Shown in pieces: positions 1 to 6,996 of a stretch of DNA of 64,000 nucleotides. Origin of the DNA: a bacterium D16-36 (GTDB taxonomy: Bacteria > Bacillota > Clostridia > Lachnospirales > Lachnospiraceae); assembly GCA_003611745.1 (NCBI GenBank), contig RAYF01000026.1, forward strand, positions 1 through 64,000, written 5' to 3'. The position numbers were made by a program, and so were the translations under genes. Each line of letters opens with the position of its first letter. Positions within the stretch are counted from its first letter, which is position 1. A model generated the notes under the pieces. The model saw only the letters and a list, made by a program, of their open reading frames with translations, searched no databases and was not told the DNA's origin.

Positions 1-91
1 TCAACACACCATTAATAAGGTTATTTTTGCTTGAAAATTCAAACAATTACACCATTTGCATGGGTGGGAAAGTTGAGATAATAACTTTTGG

Positions 92-116
92 ACTTTGGGA
101 CAGTTTGTCCCAAAGT
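92..116. repeat. Interspersed palindrome, copy 1
   Basis: Perfect inverted repeat with 11-bp arms, ACTTTGGGACA and TGTCCCAAAGT, around a 3-nt spacer. It lies just past the 3' end of the minus-strand gene at 128-625. No T-run follows on either strand, so it is not a standard intrinsic terminator. Five related copies occur up to position 6925. Confidence 0.85.
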
Positions 117-127
117 AATATACCGCC

Positions 128-625
128 CTATCCATTCTCCTGATTTTCAATGGCACTAATCTTTTGTTCCAGAAAAGAGAGTAGCTTTTTGAATTGAATT
201 AACTGTGGAATTTCATGCGGCAAAAGATGTTCTTCATCAAAAGGAAGCTCAATTTTTAGGAGCATTTCTCTAATCATTTTCAACTCACCTAAATCAGAGC
301 TTTGTTCAACTTCCCATCGGACTGGGGGAATAAGACTTTGCAGGTTCATAACATTCCCGCATCGTTTATGGCCCACTTCCTCCAGATACTTTTGAGTTGT
401 AGGGGTGCTACTGTCCCAACTGCTTTCCATGTTACGGACTTCCATCTGCTTTTGCATCTTTTTGATTTCATTAGCAGTTTCGTTATCTTGCTCCCTAAGT
501 CGGACTTCAAGTTCATCATTCAATTCTTTCTTTGACTTTTTGTTGGAGCGATATGTAAGATATGCCGTTAAAATAGGCACTACAATAAGCACAATGTCCT
601 TTATAGTTTGAAAGTCGATAGTCAT
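128..625 (-). CDS. Hypothetical membrane-anchored coiled-coil protein
   Basis: A 165-residue protein with one hydrophobic segment near the N-terminus (about residues 9-25). A Lys/Glu-rich stretch follows (about 28-65) that looks like a coiled coil, then a polar C-terminal half. No family is recognised. The layout predicts a small protein held in the membrane with its bulk in the cytoplasm. It lies divergent from the relaxase gene at 723 and has a palindrome copy just beyond its stop, so it is probably an accessory gene of the mobile element. Its base composition is AT-rich compared with the relaxase, suggesting a different origin. Function unknown. Confidence 0.6.
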   Translation of the reverse strand: MTIDFQTIKDIVLIVVPILTAYLTYRSNKKSKKELNDELEVRLREQDNETANEIKKMQKQMEVRNMESSWDSSTPTTQKYLEEVGHKRCGNVMNLQSLIPPVRWEVEQSSDLGELKMIREMLLKIELPFDEEHLLPHEIPQLIQFKKLLSFLEQKISAIENQENG

Positions 626-722
626 ACTTTGGCTCCTTTCAACCGTTTATAAATGCAATAATACCACATTCAGTCCGTTGAGACTACTATCATTTTGTTA
701 AAATTTAGAAAGGGGCGATAAT

Positions 723-1883
723 ATGGCCACGACCTACATCCGGCCCTACAAGCAGGCGGCGGGACTGAGCGCCGCCCAGACGATGGAGGAGCGGTTTGCC
801 TACGGGCTCAATCCCCAAAAGCTGGGGGCCGTGTCCTCCCACCTTTGCGACCCAGCCACAGCCGCCGCTGAGTTCCTGCTGGTGAAAAGTGAATACCAGG
901 CGGCCACGGCCCGGCCCGTGGAGCGCGGGGCTCTGTTCTTCCAGATACGGCAGGCGTTCCCGCCCGGTGAGGTGACGGCGGAGGAGGCAAACAAGCTGGG
1001 CTTTGAAACGGCGATGCGCTGGACGAAAGGCAAGTACCAGTTTTTCGTCTGCACCCATACCGACAAGGGCCATCTGCACAACCACATCTATTTCAACTCC
1101 ACGGCCTTTGACTGCTCCCGGAAATTCCATAATTTCCTCGGCTCCAGCTTTGCCCTCCGGCGGCTGTCTGACCGGGTATGTCTGGAGCATGATTTGTCCG
1201 TGATACAAAATCCCAAACAGCACAGCAAGGGCCGTTTCCTCCACTATGGCCAGTGGGTAGGGGAAAAACCGCCCTCCGCTCAACAGCGGGTGCGGCTGGC
1301 AATCATCGCGGTCCTTGAAAAAAAGCCCGCCGACTTTGCCGCGTTCCTCCGGCTGATGGAGGAGTCCGGCTTTGCCGTCAAGCGCGGGCGGGGCGGCGTG
1401 GTGTCGTTCCTCGCTCCGGGGCAGGGCAAGTACACCCGGCTCCGGGCATCCACCCTCGGCGCGGGCTTTGACCCCGAGGACATCCGGGCGGTGATTGCCG
1501 GGGAGCTCCAGACCACCGAGGTCGCCCTCTCCAAAGTCTCCGGGCTGATGGGGGCCGTGGTGGACTATGCAAAGGCCCGGCCCGTGTTTGATGGCTACAA
1601 GGCGGCCCGGTACTCGAAAAAGTACCTTGCCGAGCATGAGGCGGAGCTTGCCACCTACCGGGCGGCCCGGGCCGCTATGAATGAATTGCTGGGCGGTGAA
1701 AAGCTCCCCAAAATGGACACGCTGAAAAAACAGCGGCGGGAGCTGGCGGATAAGAAAAAGGCCCTCTATGCGGAGTATCGGCAGGCCCAGCGGGATATGC
1801 GGGAGGCCGTGGCTGTCAAGGCCAACATCGACCATCTGCTCGGACTGACGGACGGGCGGGACGATAAGGAACAGACGCGATAG
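723..1883 (+). CDS. Relaxase/mobilization protein (MOB_P-like)
   Basis: A 386-residue relaxase expected to nick the mobile element at oriT and stay covalently bound to the DNA during transfer. The metal-binding motif III is clear: DKGHLHNHI with H117, H119 and H121, a family hallmark. The C-terminal half (after about residue 290) is charged and helical, as in Firmicutes mobilization relaxases. The ATG at 723 is preceded by a good Shine-Dalgarno (AAAGGGG). The gene is strikingly GC-rich at third positions compared with the chromosome after 10 kb, which supports horizontal origin. No MobC-like partner, coupling protein or mating-pore gene is visible, so the element is either mobilizable only or its transfer genes lie left of the window. 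A palindrome copy follows 19 nt after the stop. Confidence 0.88.
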   Translation: MATTYIRPYKQAAGLSAAQTMEERFAYGLNPQKLGAVSSHLCDPATAAAEFLLVKSEYQAATARPVERGALFFQIRQAFPPGEVTAEEANKLGFETAMRWTKGKYQFFVCTHTDKGHLHNHIYFNSTAFDCSRKFHNFLGSSFALRRLSDRVCLEHDLSVIQNPKQHSKGRFLHYGQWVGEKPPSAQQRVRLAIIAVLEKKPADFAAFLRLMEESGFAVKRGRGGVVSFLAPGQGKYTRLRASTLGAGFDPEDIRAVIAGELQTTEVALSKVSGLMGAVVDYAKARPVFDGYKAARYSKKYLAEHEAELATYRAARAAMNELLGGEKLPKMDTLKKQRRELADKKKALYAEYRQAQRDMREAVAVKANIDHLLGLTDGRDDKEQTR

Positions 1884-1902
1884 CGGCGGTGACGCAGCCA
1901 AC

Positions 1903-1929
1903 CTCTTTGGGACATTTTGTCCCAAAGAG
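1903..1929. repeat. Interspersed palindrome, copy 2
   Basis: Perfect inverted repeat with 12-bp arms (CTCTTTGGGACA and TGTCCCAAAGAG) and a TTT spacer, directly after the relaxase stop codon. Confidence 0.85.
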
Positions 1930-2070
1930 CCGGGTTTGGGGAGGCTCCCCAACAAGCATTTTTGCGGGCCCACGGCCCAGCAAAAATTTCGGAGTGTGGC
2001 CACACCCGAATTGCTTGCCGTTTGTGCGCTCCCCTATACATGGCGCGAAAAACGGAGGCTGCGCTTTTCC

Positions 2071-2427
2071 TTACGCTCCCTCCGTTTCTCTTGCTTTTCT
2101 GATACCCTCTGCGGCTCCCTCTATGATGATAAGCTCCTTTTCGTCCATTCCGTTCAGCATCCGGTCAATGTGTTTCCGGCGCTCACTTTCACCACCCAAC
2201 TTGTCCGGGTAGAAAAATTCATCTACGGAAATATCAAAAAGGGTAACGAGTTTGTAAAAGGCGTTGAGGCTGGTGTGCTGGCCCCGGTTCTCAATATACA
2301 TGATGGAGCGAGGGGTGAGGTCTACAAGCTGGGCCAGATGCTCCTGCGTCCAGCCTTTGGCTTTTCGTCTGCGTTTGATTTCTTGGCCCAGGGCATGACA
2401 GTCCAGGCGTTTTTCATATTGGTACAT
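2071..2427 (-). CDS. XRE-family transcriptional regulator
   Basis: A 118-residue protein with an N-terminal XRE helix-turn-helix (about residues 12-68: LGQEIKRRRKAKGWTQEHLA, then TPRSIMYIENRG), followed by a short acidic/basic tail. Such proteins usually repress excision or transfer genes of integrative elements. I chose the ATG at 2427 over the GTG at 2433 because the GGGGTG ribosome site then has about 8-nt spacing. It points away from the MarR gene and toward the relaxase, with a palindrome copy upstream at 2524. Target genes are not known; regulation of the mobile element is an inference from position. Confidence 0.85.
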   Translation of the reverse strand: MYQYEKRLDCHALGQEIKRRRKAKGWTQEHLAQLVDLTPRSIMYIENRGQHTSLNAFYKLVTLFDISVDEFFYPDKLGGESERRKHIDRMLNGMDEKELIIIEGAAEGIRKARETEGA

Positions 2428-2523
2428 TCTCACATCACCCCTATATTATTTTACATTTCGGGGTGGAATATGAGAACGAAACACAATTTTATTTTTTAGT
2501 AGCATTTAATTTCGTATTTTGAT

Positions 2524-2556
2524 TTTCACTTTGAGACAATTTGTCCCAAAGTGAAA
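2524..2556. repeat. Interspersed palindrome, copy 3
   Basis: Inverted repeat with 15-bp arms (TTTCACTTTGAGACA / TGTCCCAAAGTGAAA), ATT spacer and one mismatch. As minus-strand RNA the mismatch becomes a G-U pair. It lies 12 bp beyond the stop of the minus-strand MarR gene. A further half copy (AGTCCCAAAGAG) overlaps that gene's end at about 2571-2582. Confidence 0.8.
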
Positions 2557-2568
2557 CCGATAAAGGAT

Positions 2569-3027
2569 TTAGTCCCAAAGAGAACGTAATTTTAATTTTT
2601 TTTCACTTCTTGTTCCTTTCAAATACTCTTGAAAACAGGACATCATTTCATTGACATCTATGTTATTTTTTAGAAATTGGCTTAATTCTTCATCAAAACA
2701 ATTTTCAATCTTTTGTAACTTGGGAACCAGTGCTTTTCCTTCTTTTGTTAGATAGAGCACTGAATAACGCCCATCTGTCGCTTGTTTACCTTTATAGATA
2801 AACCCTTTTTCAACAAGCCCTTGTACTAGACGACTAGGGCTTTTTTGCTCACAGATTAGTAAATCCCCTATTTCTTTCAATGATAGCGGCTCATTATCAG
2901 CTAATACCAGCAAAACTTCCGCCTGATTGGGTGTAATATTTAGTGGGCTTAATTTTGAGGCAAATTTTTTAAGAGCCTCTTTTTCTACACTACGGAACAC
3001 ATACCGAAATTTTGTACCATACTCCAT
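2569..3027 (-). CDS. MarR-family transcriptional regulator
   Basis: A 152-residue winged-helix protein. The region PNQAEVLLVLADNEPLSLKEIGDLLICEQKSPSRLVQGLVEKGFI matches the MarR helix-turn-helix and the wing follows (RYSVLYLTKEG). The start is placed at the ATG at 3027, because the upstream ATG at 3042 overlaps the GGAGG ribosome site. It is divergent from the aldo/keto reductase with overlapping promoters in a 145-bp gap, the usual arrangement of a MarR repressor controlling itself and its neighbour. The ligand is unknown. The gene is AT-rich, like the following three genes and unlike the GC-rich backbone around it. Confidence 0.88.
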   Translation of the reverse strand: MEYGTKFRYVFRSVEKEALKKFASKLSPLNITPNQAEVLLVLADNEPLSLKEIGDLLICEQKSPSRLVQGLVEKGFIYKGKQATDGRYSVLYLTKEGKALVPKLQKIENCFDEELSQFLKNNIDVNEMMSCFQEYLKGTRSEKKLKLRSLWD

Positions 3028-3064
3028 ATTTTTATCCTCCATACAGATACATTACATGAAATCT

Positions 3065-3150
3065 ATATTACAGAACAGATAAGGCGTTGTCAATAATTTT
3101 ATATGATTTTAGCCGTTTCACTTGACAAAACAAATTAAATGACATATCAT
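3065..3150. promoter_or_regulatory. Divergent sigma-A promoters of marR and aldo/keto reductase
   Basis: Plus strand: TTGACA at 3122-3127, 17-bp spacer, TATCAT at 3145-3150, serving the gene at 3173. Minus strand: TTGACA (complement of 3088-3093), 17-bp spacer, TAATAT (complement of 3065-3070), serving the MarR gene. Both match consensus. A MarR operator is expected here, but I see no convincing palindrome. Confidence 0.8.
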
Positions 3151-3172
3151 CTATTTGAAGGGAGAGATTGAT

Positions 3173-4135
3173 ATGAGTAAATTAAGACAATTAGGGCAAT
3201 CCGAAATTAAGCTTTCACCGCTGGGGATAGGTACATGGCAATTTAGCAACAAAGGTGGAACATGGGATGCTGTTTCTGCCGAGACAGTATATAACATTTT
3301 GAAATATTCTTTGCAGCATGGCTTGAACTGGATTGATACTGCAGAAATCTATGGCAGAGGAATTTCAGAAACATTGATTGGAAAGGCATTAAAAAAGCTA
3401 GCTGAAGAAAATGCTATTCCTTTCTCTCCTTTTATTGCAGATAAGTGGTTTCCTCTATTAAGACCAGCAAATAATATTACTGAAACGATACAGGAGCGTT
3501 TAACATGTTTGCAAAGGCCAGTAATTGATTTATACCAGATTCATCAACCTACTTCCATTTCCTCTTTGCAAAAGCAAATTGAGAGAATGGCTGGGCTAGT
3601 TGAGCAAGGAATAATCAAAGCGGTAGGCGTAAGTAATTTTTCGGCTAATGGTATGAGAAAAGCTGATAAATTGTTAAAACAGTATGGTTTACGACTTGCA
3701 TCTAATCAAGTGAAATATAATCTTCTGCATAGAAATCCAGAGCGGAACGGAGTAATTGAAGCGGCTAAAGAATTGGGGATATCTATTATTGCGTACTCGC
3801 CTTTGCAACAAGGTGTTTTGACGGGCAGATTTCATAATAATCCGGAATCCGTTTCCAGCATTAGCAGATTACGCCGGCTACATTCTAATATTAGCTCTAA
3901 GAGTCTGAAACGGACGAAACCACTGATAGATATTCTTTGTAAAATCGGAAACTATTATGGAAAAACTCCCGCTCAAATTTCTTTGAACTGGTTAATTTAC
4001 TCACAAGAGGAACTTGTATTTGCTATACCAGGGGCAACGAGGATAGAACAAGCTGAAAGTAATGTTAAAACATTGGATTTTTCATTATCCAGAAAGGATA
4101 TAGATTTACTGAATAATGTCTCAGCAAATCTATAA
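3173..4135 (+). CDS. Aldo/keto reductase
   Basis: A 320-residue NAD(P)H-dependent oxidoreductase with the AKR (alpha/beta)8 barrel. It has the N-terminal LGIGTWQF strand, the WIDTAEIYGRGISE segment holding the catalytic Asp and Tyr, the DLYQIHQP strand holding the catalytic His, the VGVSNF strand and the C-terminal IPGATRIEQAESN cofactor motif. Length is typical. The start is the ATG at 3173 behind AAGGGAG; an upstream in-frame TTG at 3155 lacks a ribosome site. It is divergent from MarR and followed 8 bp later by a PAP2 phosphatase, so it probably heads an operon induced when the MarR ligand appears. The substrate cannot be predicted. Confidence 0.92.
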   Translation: MSKLRQLGQSEIKLSPLGIGTWQFSNKGGTWDAVSAETVYNILKYSLQHGLNWIDTAEIYGRGISETLIGKALKKLAEENAIPFSPFIADKWFPLLRPANNITETIQERLTCLQRPVIDLYQIHQPTSISSLQKQIERMAGLVEQGIIKAVGVSNFSANGMRKADKLLKQYGLRLASNQVKYNLLHRNPERNGVIEAAKELGISIIAYSPLQQGVLTGRFHNNPESVSSISRLRRLHSNISSKSLKRTKPLIDILCKIGNYYGKTPAQISLNWLIYSQEELVFAIPGATRIEQAESNVKTLDFSLSRKDIDLLNNVSANL

Positions 4136-4143
4136 TTGTAGTT

Positions 4144-4779
4144 ATGTCAAAGACGAAAAGAACTTTAAGAAAAATCACCATTCTTTTAATGCTGGTTATT
4201 ATTTCCTCCAGTTTGTTTTGTTATCTGGGTATGAATTACAATAATGCAAAATTTACCGCATTGGATAATGCTATACTACAATTTATGGTTGATCATACAG
4301 AAAAAGAAATCACAGTTTTAATGAATTTTTTTACTTTTTTCGGAACTATCGGCGGCGTTAGTTTAATTCTTCTATTGATGATATTCATTAGCCACTTTAA
4401 CAAAAAAATTATTACCGCTGGCGTAATAATTATAGCTGAGTATCTGATAAATGGGATATTAAAAAATATCTATATGCGTCCACGCCCGCCAGTCGCACGT
4501 TTGACTTTAGCAGAAGGATATAGTTACATAAGCGGTCATAGTGCTGTTTCTCTTGTGATGTCGGTCATATTGATAAATGTTTTTGTCTGTAATATGAAGC
4601 ACAAGAGAATTAAAAATATTTTATATGTGTTTCTCGTTATCATGCCCTTTCTTATCGCTATCAGTAGATTGTATCTAAGGGCACATTATTTTACTGATGT
4701 CATTGGTGGGTGGCTTGTCGGAATTGTTTACCTAAGTATTCTTGAAATTATAGTGCTTACCAGAAAATTATCCATGTAA
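4144..4779 (+). CDS. PAP2-family membrane phosphatase
   Basis: A 211-residue membrane protein with about six hydrophobic helices and the three PAP2 active-site motifs: KNIYMRPRP, SGHS and SRLYLRAHYFTD. Family members dephosphorylate phosphatidic acid, phosphatidylglycerophosphate or undecaprenyl pyrophosphate on the outer face of the membrane. It starts 8 bp after the aldo/keto reductase and lacks a strong ribosome site of its own, so translational coupling is likely. It is followed 13 bp later by the broken phosphatase gene. A second, distinct PAP2 protein lies at 62863. The substrate is undetermined. Confidence 0.9.
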   Translation: MSKTKRTLRKITILLMLVIISSSLFCYLGMNYNNAKFTALDNAILQFMVDHTEKEITVLMNFFTFFGTIGGVSLILLLMIFISHFNKKIITAGVIIIAEYLINGILKNIYMRPRPPVARLTLAEGYSYISGHSAVSLVMSVILINVFVCNMKHKRIKNILYVFLVIMPFLIAISRLYLRAHYFTDVIGGWLVGIVYLSILEIIVLTRKLSM

Positions 4780-4792
4780 GGAGACGATTGTA

Positions 4793-5594
4793 ATGGAGCT
4801 TAATTTGGAAACATTAACCAGTATTTCTAATATACGCGACATAGGTGGATATAAAACAACAGGCGGAAAGACTATAAGTTGTAAAAAAGTTAGTGCGTTC
4901 GGCTTGTTTAGATAAGCTATCAAGGAAAGATGCTAACGCTCTGACTAGATATGGAATAAAGACGATTATTGATTTTAGGAGCATAAAGGAACGGCAAAAC
5001 ACTCCAGACAAAGAAATCATTGGTATAAACAATCTGCCTTTTCCCATATTCGATGATGTGAGAATACCTGTTATAGATAATACACTAATCGAACGCTTGA
5101 TTTCTAAAAGAGAAAAACTCCTAGACTTTCTTCCATATCAGCATGAGCACATGATAGAGACTTATCGAAATATGGTATGTGACGAAAATGCCCTAAATAC
5201 ATTTCAAGGTTTTTTCAAAATGTTGTTGGAAATAGGCGACCATGATGGAGCCGTACTATTCCATTGTACTGCCGGAAAGGATCGGACAGGTTTTGCTGCG
5301 GCGCTTGTTCTAAAATGTTTAGGGGTCGATTGGAATGATATACTAAAAGATTATCTGGTAACAAATAATTATATTCAAGAACAAATAAGTAGAGTGACAC
5401 CCACTTTATTAAAATTGAATATTAGTCAACAAATGATAGAGCAGGCAAGCGGTTCTTTTCTCGCAAAAAAAGAATATTTAGATGCCGCATTTCAAATGAT
5501 AGATTCAAAATACGGAAATTTTTATCATTATATGGGAAAATTAGGGGTGGATAAAAATTCCATGGCAAAATTAAAGGATATTTACACTAAGTAA
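4793..5594 (+). pseudogene. Tyrosine-protein phosphatase, frameshifted
   Basis: The gene encodes an about 266-residue tyrosine/serine phosphatase of the PF13350 type once a one-base shift is removed. The first frame starts at the ATG at 4793, behind AAGGAG, and gives the family-typical NIRDIGGYKTTGGKTI, then stops at about 4916. The second frame continues from about 4889 with RSACLDKLSRKDANAL and carries the catalytic loop HCTAGKDRTG. The frames join if one A is lost from the six-A run at 4883-4888, which gives CKKLVRSACL and matches the family pattern. It could be a true mutation, a phase-variable A-tract or an assembly error. Read as it stands, the product would be a 41-residue stub. It is the last gene of the AT-rich cargo operon. 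Confidence 0.85.
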
Positions 5595-5720
5595 ACTATT
5601 TGATATAGAGCAAGGCTATTAAAAATATGTAAAACGAAATCTGCCCAATGCGGGATAATAAAAAAACCGTTGTTGTGGTGGCTGACTATTTTTGCGCCAA
5701 ACAATACATACAGTAGCCTT

Positions 5721-5757
5721 GCGGCGGTTTTGAAATAACAAATTTCAAGGCCGCCGC
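5721..5757. repeat. Long inverted repeat (16-bp stem)
   Basis: GCGGCGGTTTTGAAAT pairs with ATTTCAAGGCCGCCGC across a 5-nt loop, with two G-U pairs as plus-strand RNA. A short T-run (CTTTCT) follows, so it could end transcription of the cargo operon. Confidence 0.7.
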
Positions 5758-5836
5758 TTTCTAAAAAAATGGAAAACGGAGGGTGTGTTAAAGTCACCCA
5801 TTTTTAAGGACACGGCGGTATCCGGGAGGTATCGTT

Positions 5837-5884
5837 ATGTCCTTTTTAATTATTGCTCTATCTAGCTTATCAAAAAAAGTTTAG
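5837..5884 (+). CDS. Possible 15-residue leader-like peptide
   Basis: ATG behind GGGAGG with 5-nt spacing encodes MSFLIIALSSLSKKV and then stops. No gene begins directly downstream. It has the look of a leader peptide left behind after its regulated gene was lost, or a very small membrane-active peptide. Coding status is unproven. Confidence 0.35.
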   Translation: MSFLIIALSSLSKKV

Positions 5885-5954
5885 CCCCTCCTCCAGACTA
5901 CTCTGGCTCAGAACACGAAATTTGTAAGTACATAAAGAATTGCGTCATTTCATG

Positions 5955-5983
5955 CGCCCGCACAGTACAACGCTGTGCGGGCG
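5955..5983. repeat. GC-rich hairpin
   Basis: Perfect 11-bp stem, CGCCCGCACAG and CTGTGCGGGCG, with a 7-nt loop. It is followed by a T-rich but interrupted tract (TTGTCGTTTCTTG), so it may be a weak terminator. Confidence 0.6.
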
Positions 5984-6004
5984 TTGTCGTTTCTTGTCGT
6001 TTCT

Positions 6005-6029
6005 ACTTTGGGACAAACAGTCCCAAGGT
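6005..6029. repeat. Interspersed palindrome, copy 4
   Basis: ACTTTGGGAC and GTCCCAAGGT around AAACA. It is a member of the same family with a 5-nt centre and one G-T position. It lies upstream of the sigma-like gene at 6120. Confidence 0.75.
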
Positions 6030-6119
6030 GCGGGGTGGCTCCCCCCGGTGTCGCTCCCCGCCGCCCTCCATATCGTTTCCCGGCAACCCAACCACAAAAA
6101 CGATATGGAGGTACATACA

Positions 6120-6530
6120 ATGACTATCATCAACTTGCGCGACTTTTACTACTGGTACACCCAGGATGAATATATGGAAGTTTCTGACGATGTGGCCGAG
6201 GCGCTCCGGGCCAGCGTCCGCTATGAGGCGGCCTATACCGAGCGGGCCCGCTACAACAAGGCATACTATTCCTTGGATGCGGATGACGGCATCGAGTATT
6301 CCGCCTGCCTGCATGAGCTCACCCCGGACGAGGTTCTGGAGCTCAAGGAGCGGTTCTGCCGTCTGTGGAACGCGCTGAACAGCCTGCCGGAAACCCAAGG
6401 CCGGAGGGTGGATGCTCACTTTATCCTCGGCATGACCTACCGGGAGATTGCCAAAGCCGAGGGCGTGGATAAGAGCGCGGTGCGGCGCTCCCCATTTCAA
6501 ACAAGTTCGAGACAAATTGTCCCAAGGTGA
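6120..6530 (+). CDS. Sigma-70 region-4-like protein, C-terminus broken
   Basis: A 136-residue protein related to the small sigma factors carried by clostridial conjugative elements. The tail of the intact domain, HFILGMTYREIAKAEGVDKSAVRRS, is the start of a region-4 helix-turn-helix. After that, PFQTSSRQIVPR replaces the recognition helix end and basic tail expected in the family. The replaced part coincides with palindrome copy 5 (6506-6526), so the gene looks cut by a deletion or rearrangement at the repeat. The start is the ATG at 6120 behind GGAGG; a longer upstream reading frame has no ribosome site. DNA binding is probably lost. The intact relative would be expected to act on element genes. 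Confidence 0.7.
   Translation: MTIINLRDFYYWYTQDEYMEVSDDVAEALRASVRYEAAYTERARYNKAYYSLDADDGIEYSACLHELTPDEVLELKERFCRLWNALNSLPETQGRRVDAHFILGMTYREIAKAEGVDKSAVRRSPFQTSSRQIVPR
6506..6526. repeat. Interspersed palindrome, copy 5
   Basis: TTCGAGACA and TGTCCCAAG around AAT. It overlaps the last codons of the sigma-like gene and marks where homology to its family stops. Confidence 0.7.
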
Positions 6531-6613
6531 GGACAGGCTAAAGGGCGGCACTTTTCGGAGTGCTGCCTTTTCGCGTTTCCCCACCAACCAAAAACGCAAA
6601 AGGAGGTTTTGCC

Positions 6614-6880
6614 GTGAAACTGACCGCACAAGAGCTGGAACAAATGAAAAGCGTGAACATCGGCGCGGTGAGCGCGGATGCGCTGGCTGACGTGAGCGGT
6701 ATGGCCTTTGACCGCACCCTCCCCCGGGAGGAGCGGCTGGCCCGGTTCGTAAAACGGGCCGTCAATCCCTACTGCTTTAGCGTGGGCGGCGTGGGCGTGA
6801 AAATCGAATTTGCCGAGGGCGGTCCCTCCCTGCAGGAGACGCTGACCGCCTTTCTTATCCGGCAAAAGAGCGGGCTGTAA
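6614..6880 (+). CDS. DUF6870-like small mobile-element protein
   Basis: An 88-residue protein starting at GTG 6614 behind a strong AGGAGG with 7-nt spacing. The sequence pattern (KLTAQELEQMKSVNIGAVSADAL, REERLARFVKRAVNPYCFSVGGVGVKIEF) resembles the DUF6870 proteins often found beside recombinases in clostridial integrative elements. The family name is from memory and unverified. No catalytic motif is visible and the function is unknown. It is GC-rich like the relaxase and recombinase and sits between palindrome copies 5 and 6, 116 bp before the recombinase. Confidence 0.65.
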   Translation: MKLTAQELEQMKSVNIGAVSADALADVSGMAFDRTLPREERLARFVKRAVNPYCFSVGGVGVKIEFAEGGPSLQETLTAFLIRQKSGL

Positions 6881-6902
6881 CTGCTGTTGCGGCCCGTTCC
6901 TA

Positions 6903-6925
6903 CTTCGAGACAAAATGTCCCGAGG
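6903..6925. repeat. Interspersed palindrome, copy 6
   Basis: CTTCGAGACA and TGTCCCGAGG around AAA, 22 bp past the stop of the DUF6870-like gene and upstream of the recombinase. One A/C position in the arms. Confidence 0.7.
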
Positions 6926-6996
6926 CATCGACATCCTTGTTGATTGCCCCGGGCAGAGTTATAATATAAGTGTAATGTGATAGGGAAGGAGGAACA

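Larger units (their letters stand above)
5595..6119. other. Intergenic stretch with strong hairpins and an orphan mini-ORF
   Basis: This 525-bp stretch between AT-rich cargo and GC-rich backbone holds no full gene. It contains a 16-bp stem at 5721-5757, a 15-codon mini-ORF at 5837, an 11-bp stem at 5955-5983 and palindrome copy 4 at 6005. The layout resembles the leader region of a lost resistance or cargo gene. That is an inference from structure only. Confidence 0.5.

Noticed and set aside
705-2003. Long open frame antisense to the relaxase gene
   Set aside because: It is an effect of high GC third positions in the relaxase gene. It has no protein family pattern, and the relaxase frame carries the HLHNH motif.
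92-6925. Palindromes as ordinary intrinsic terminators
   Set aside because: No copy is followed by a T-run in the sense of the gene it trails. They are listed as repeats.
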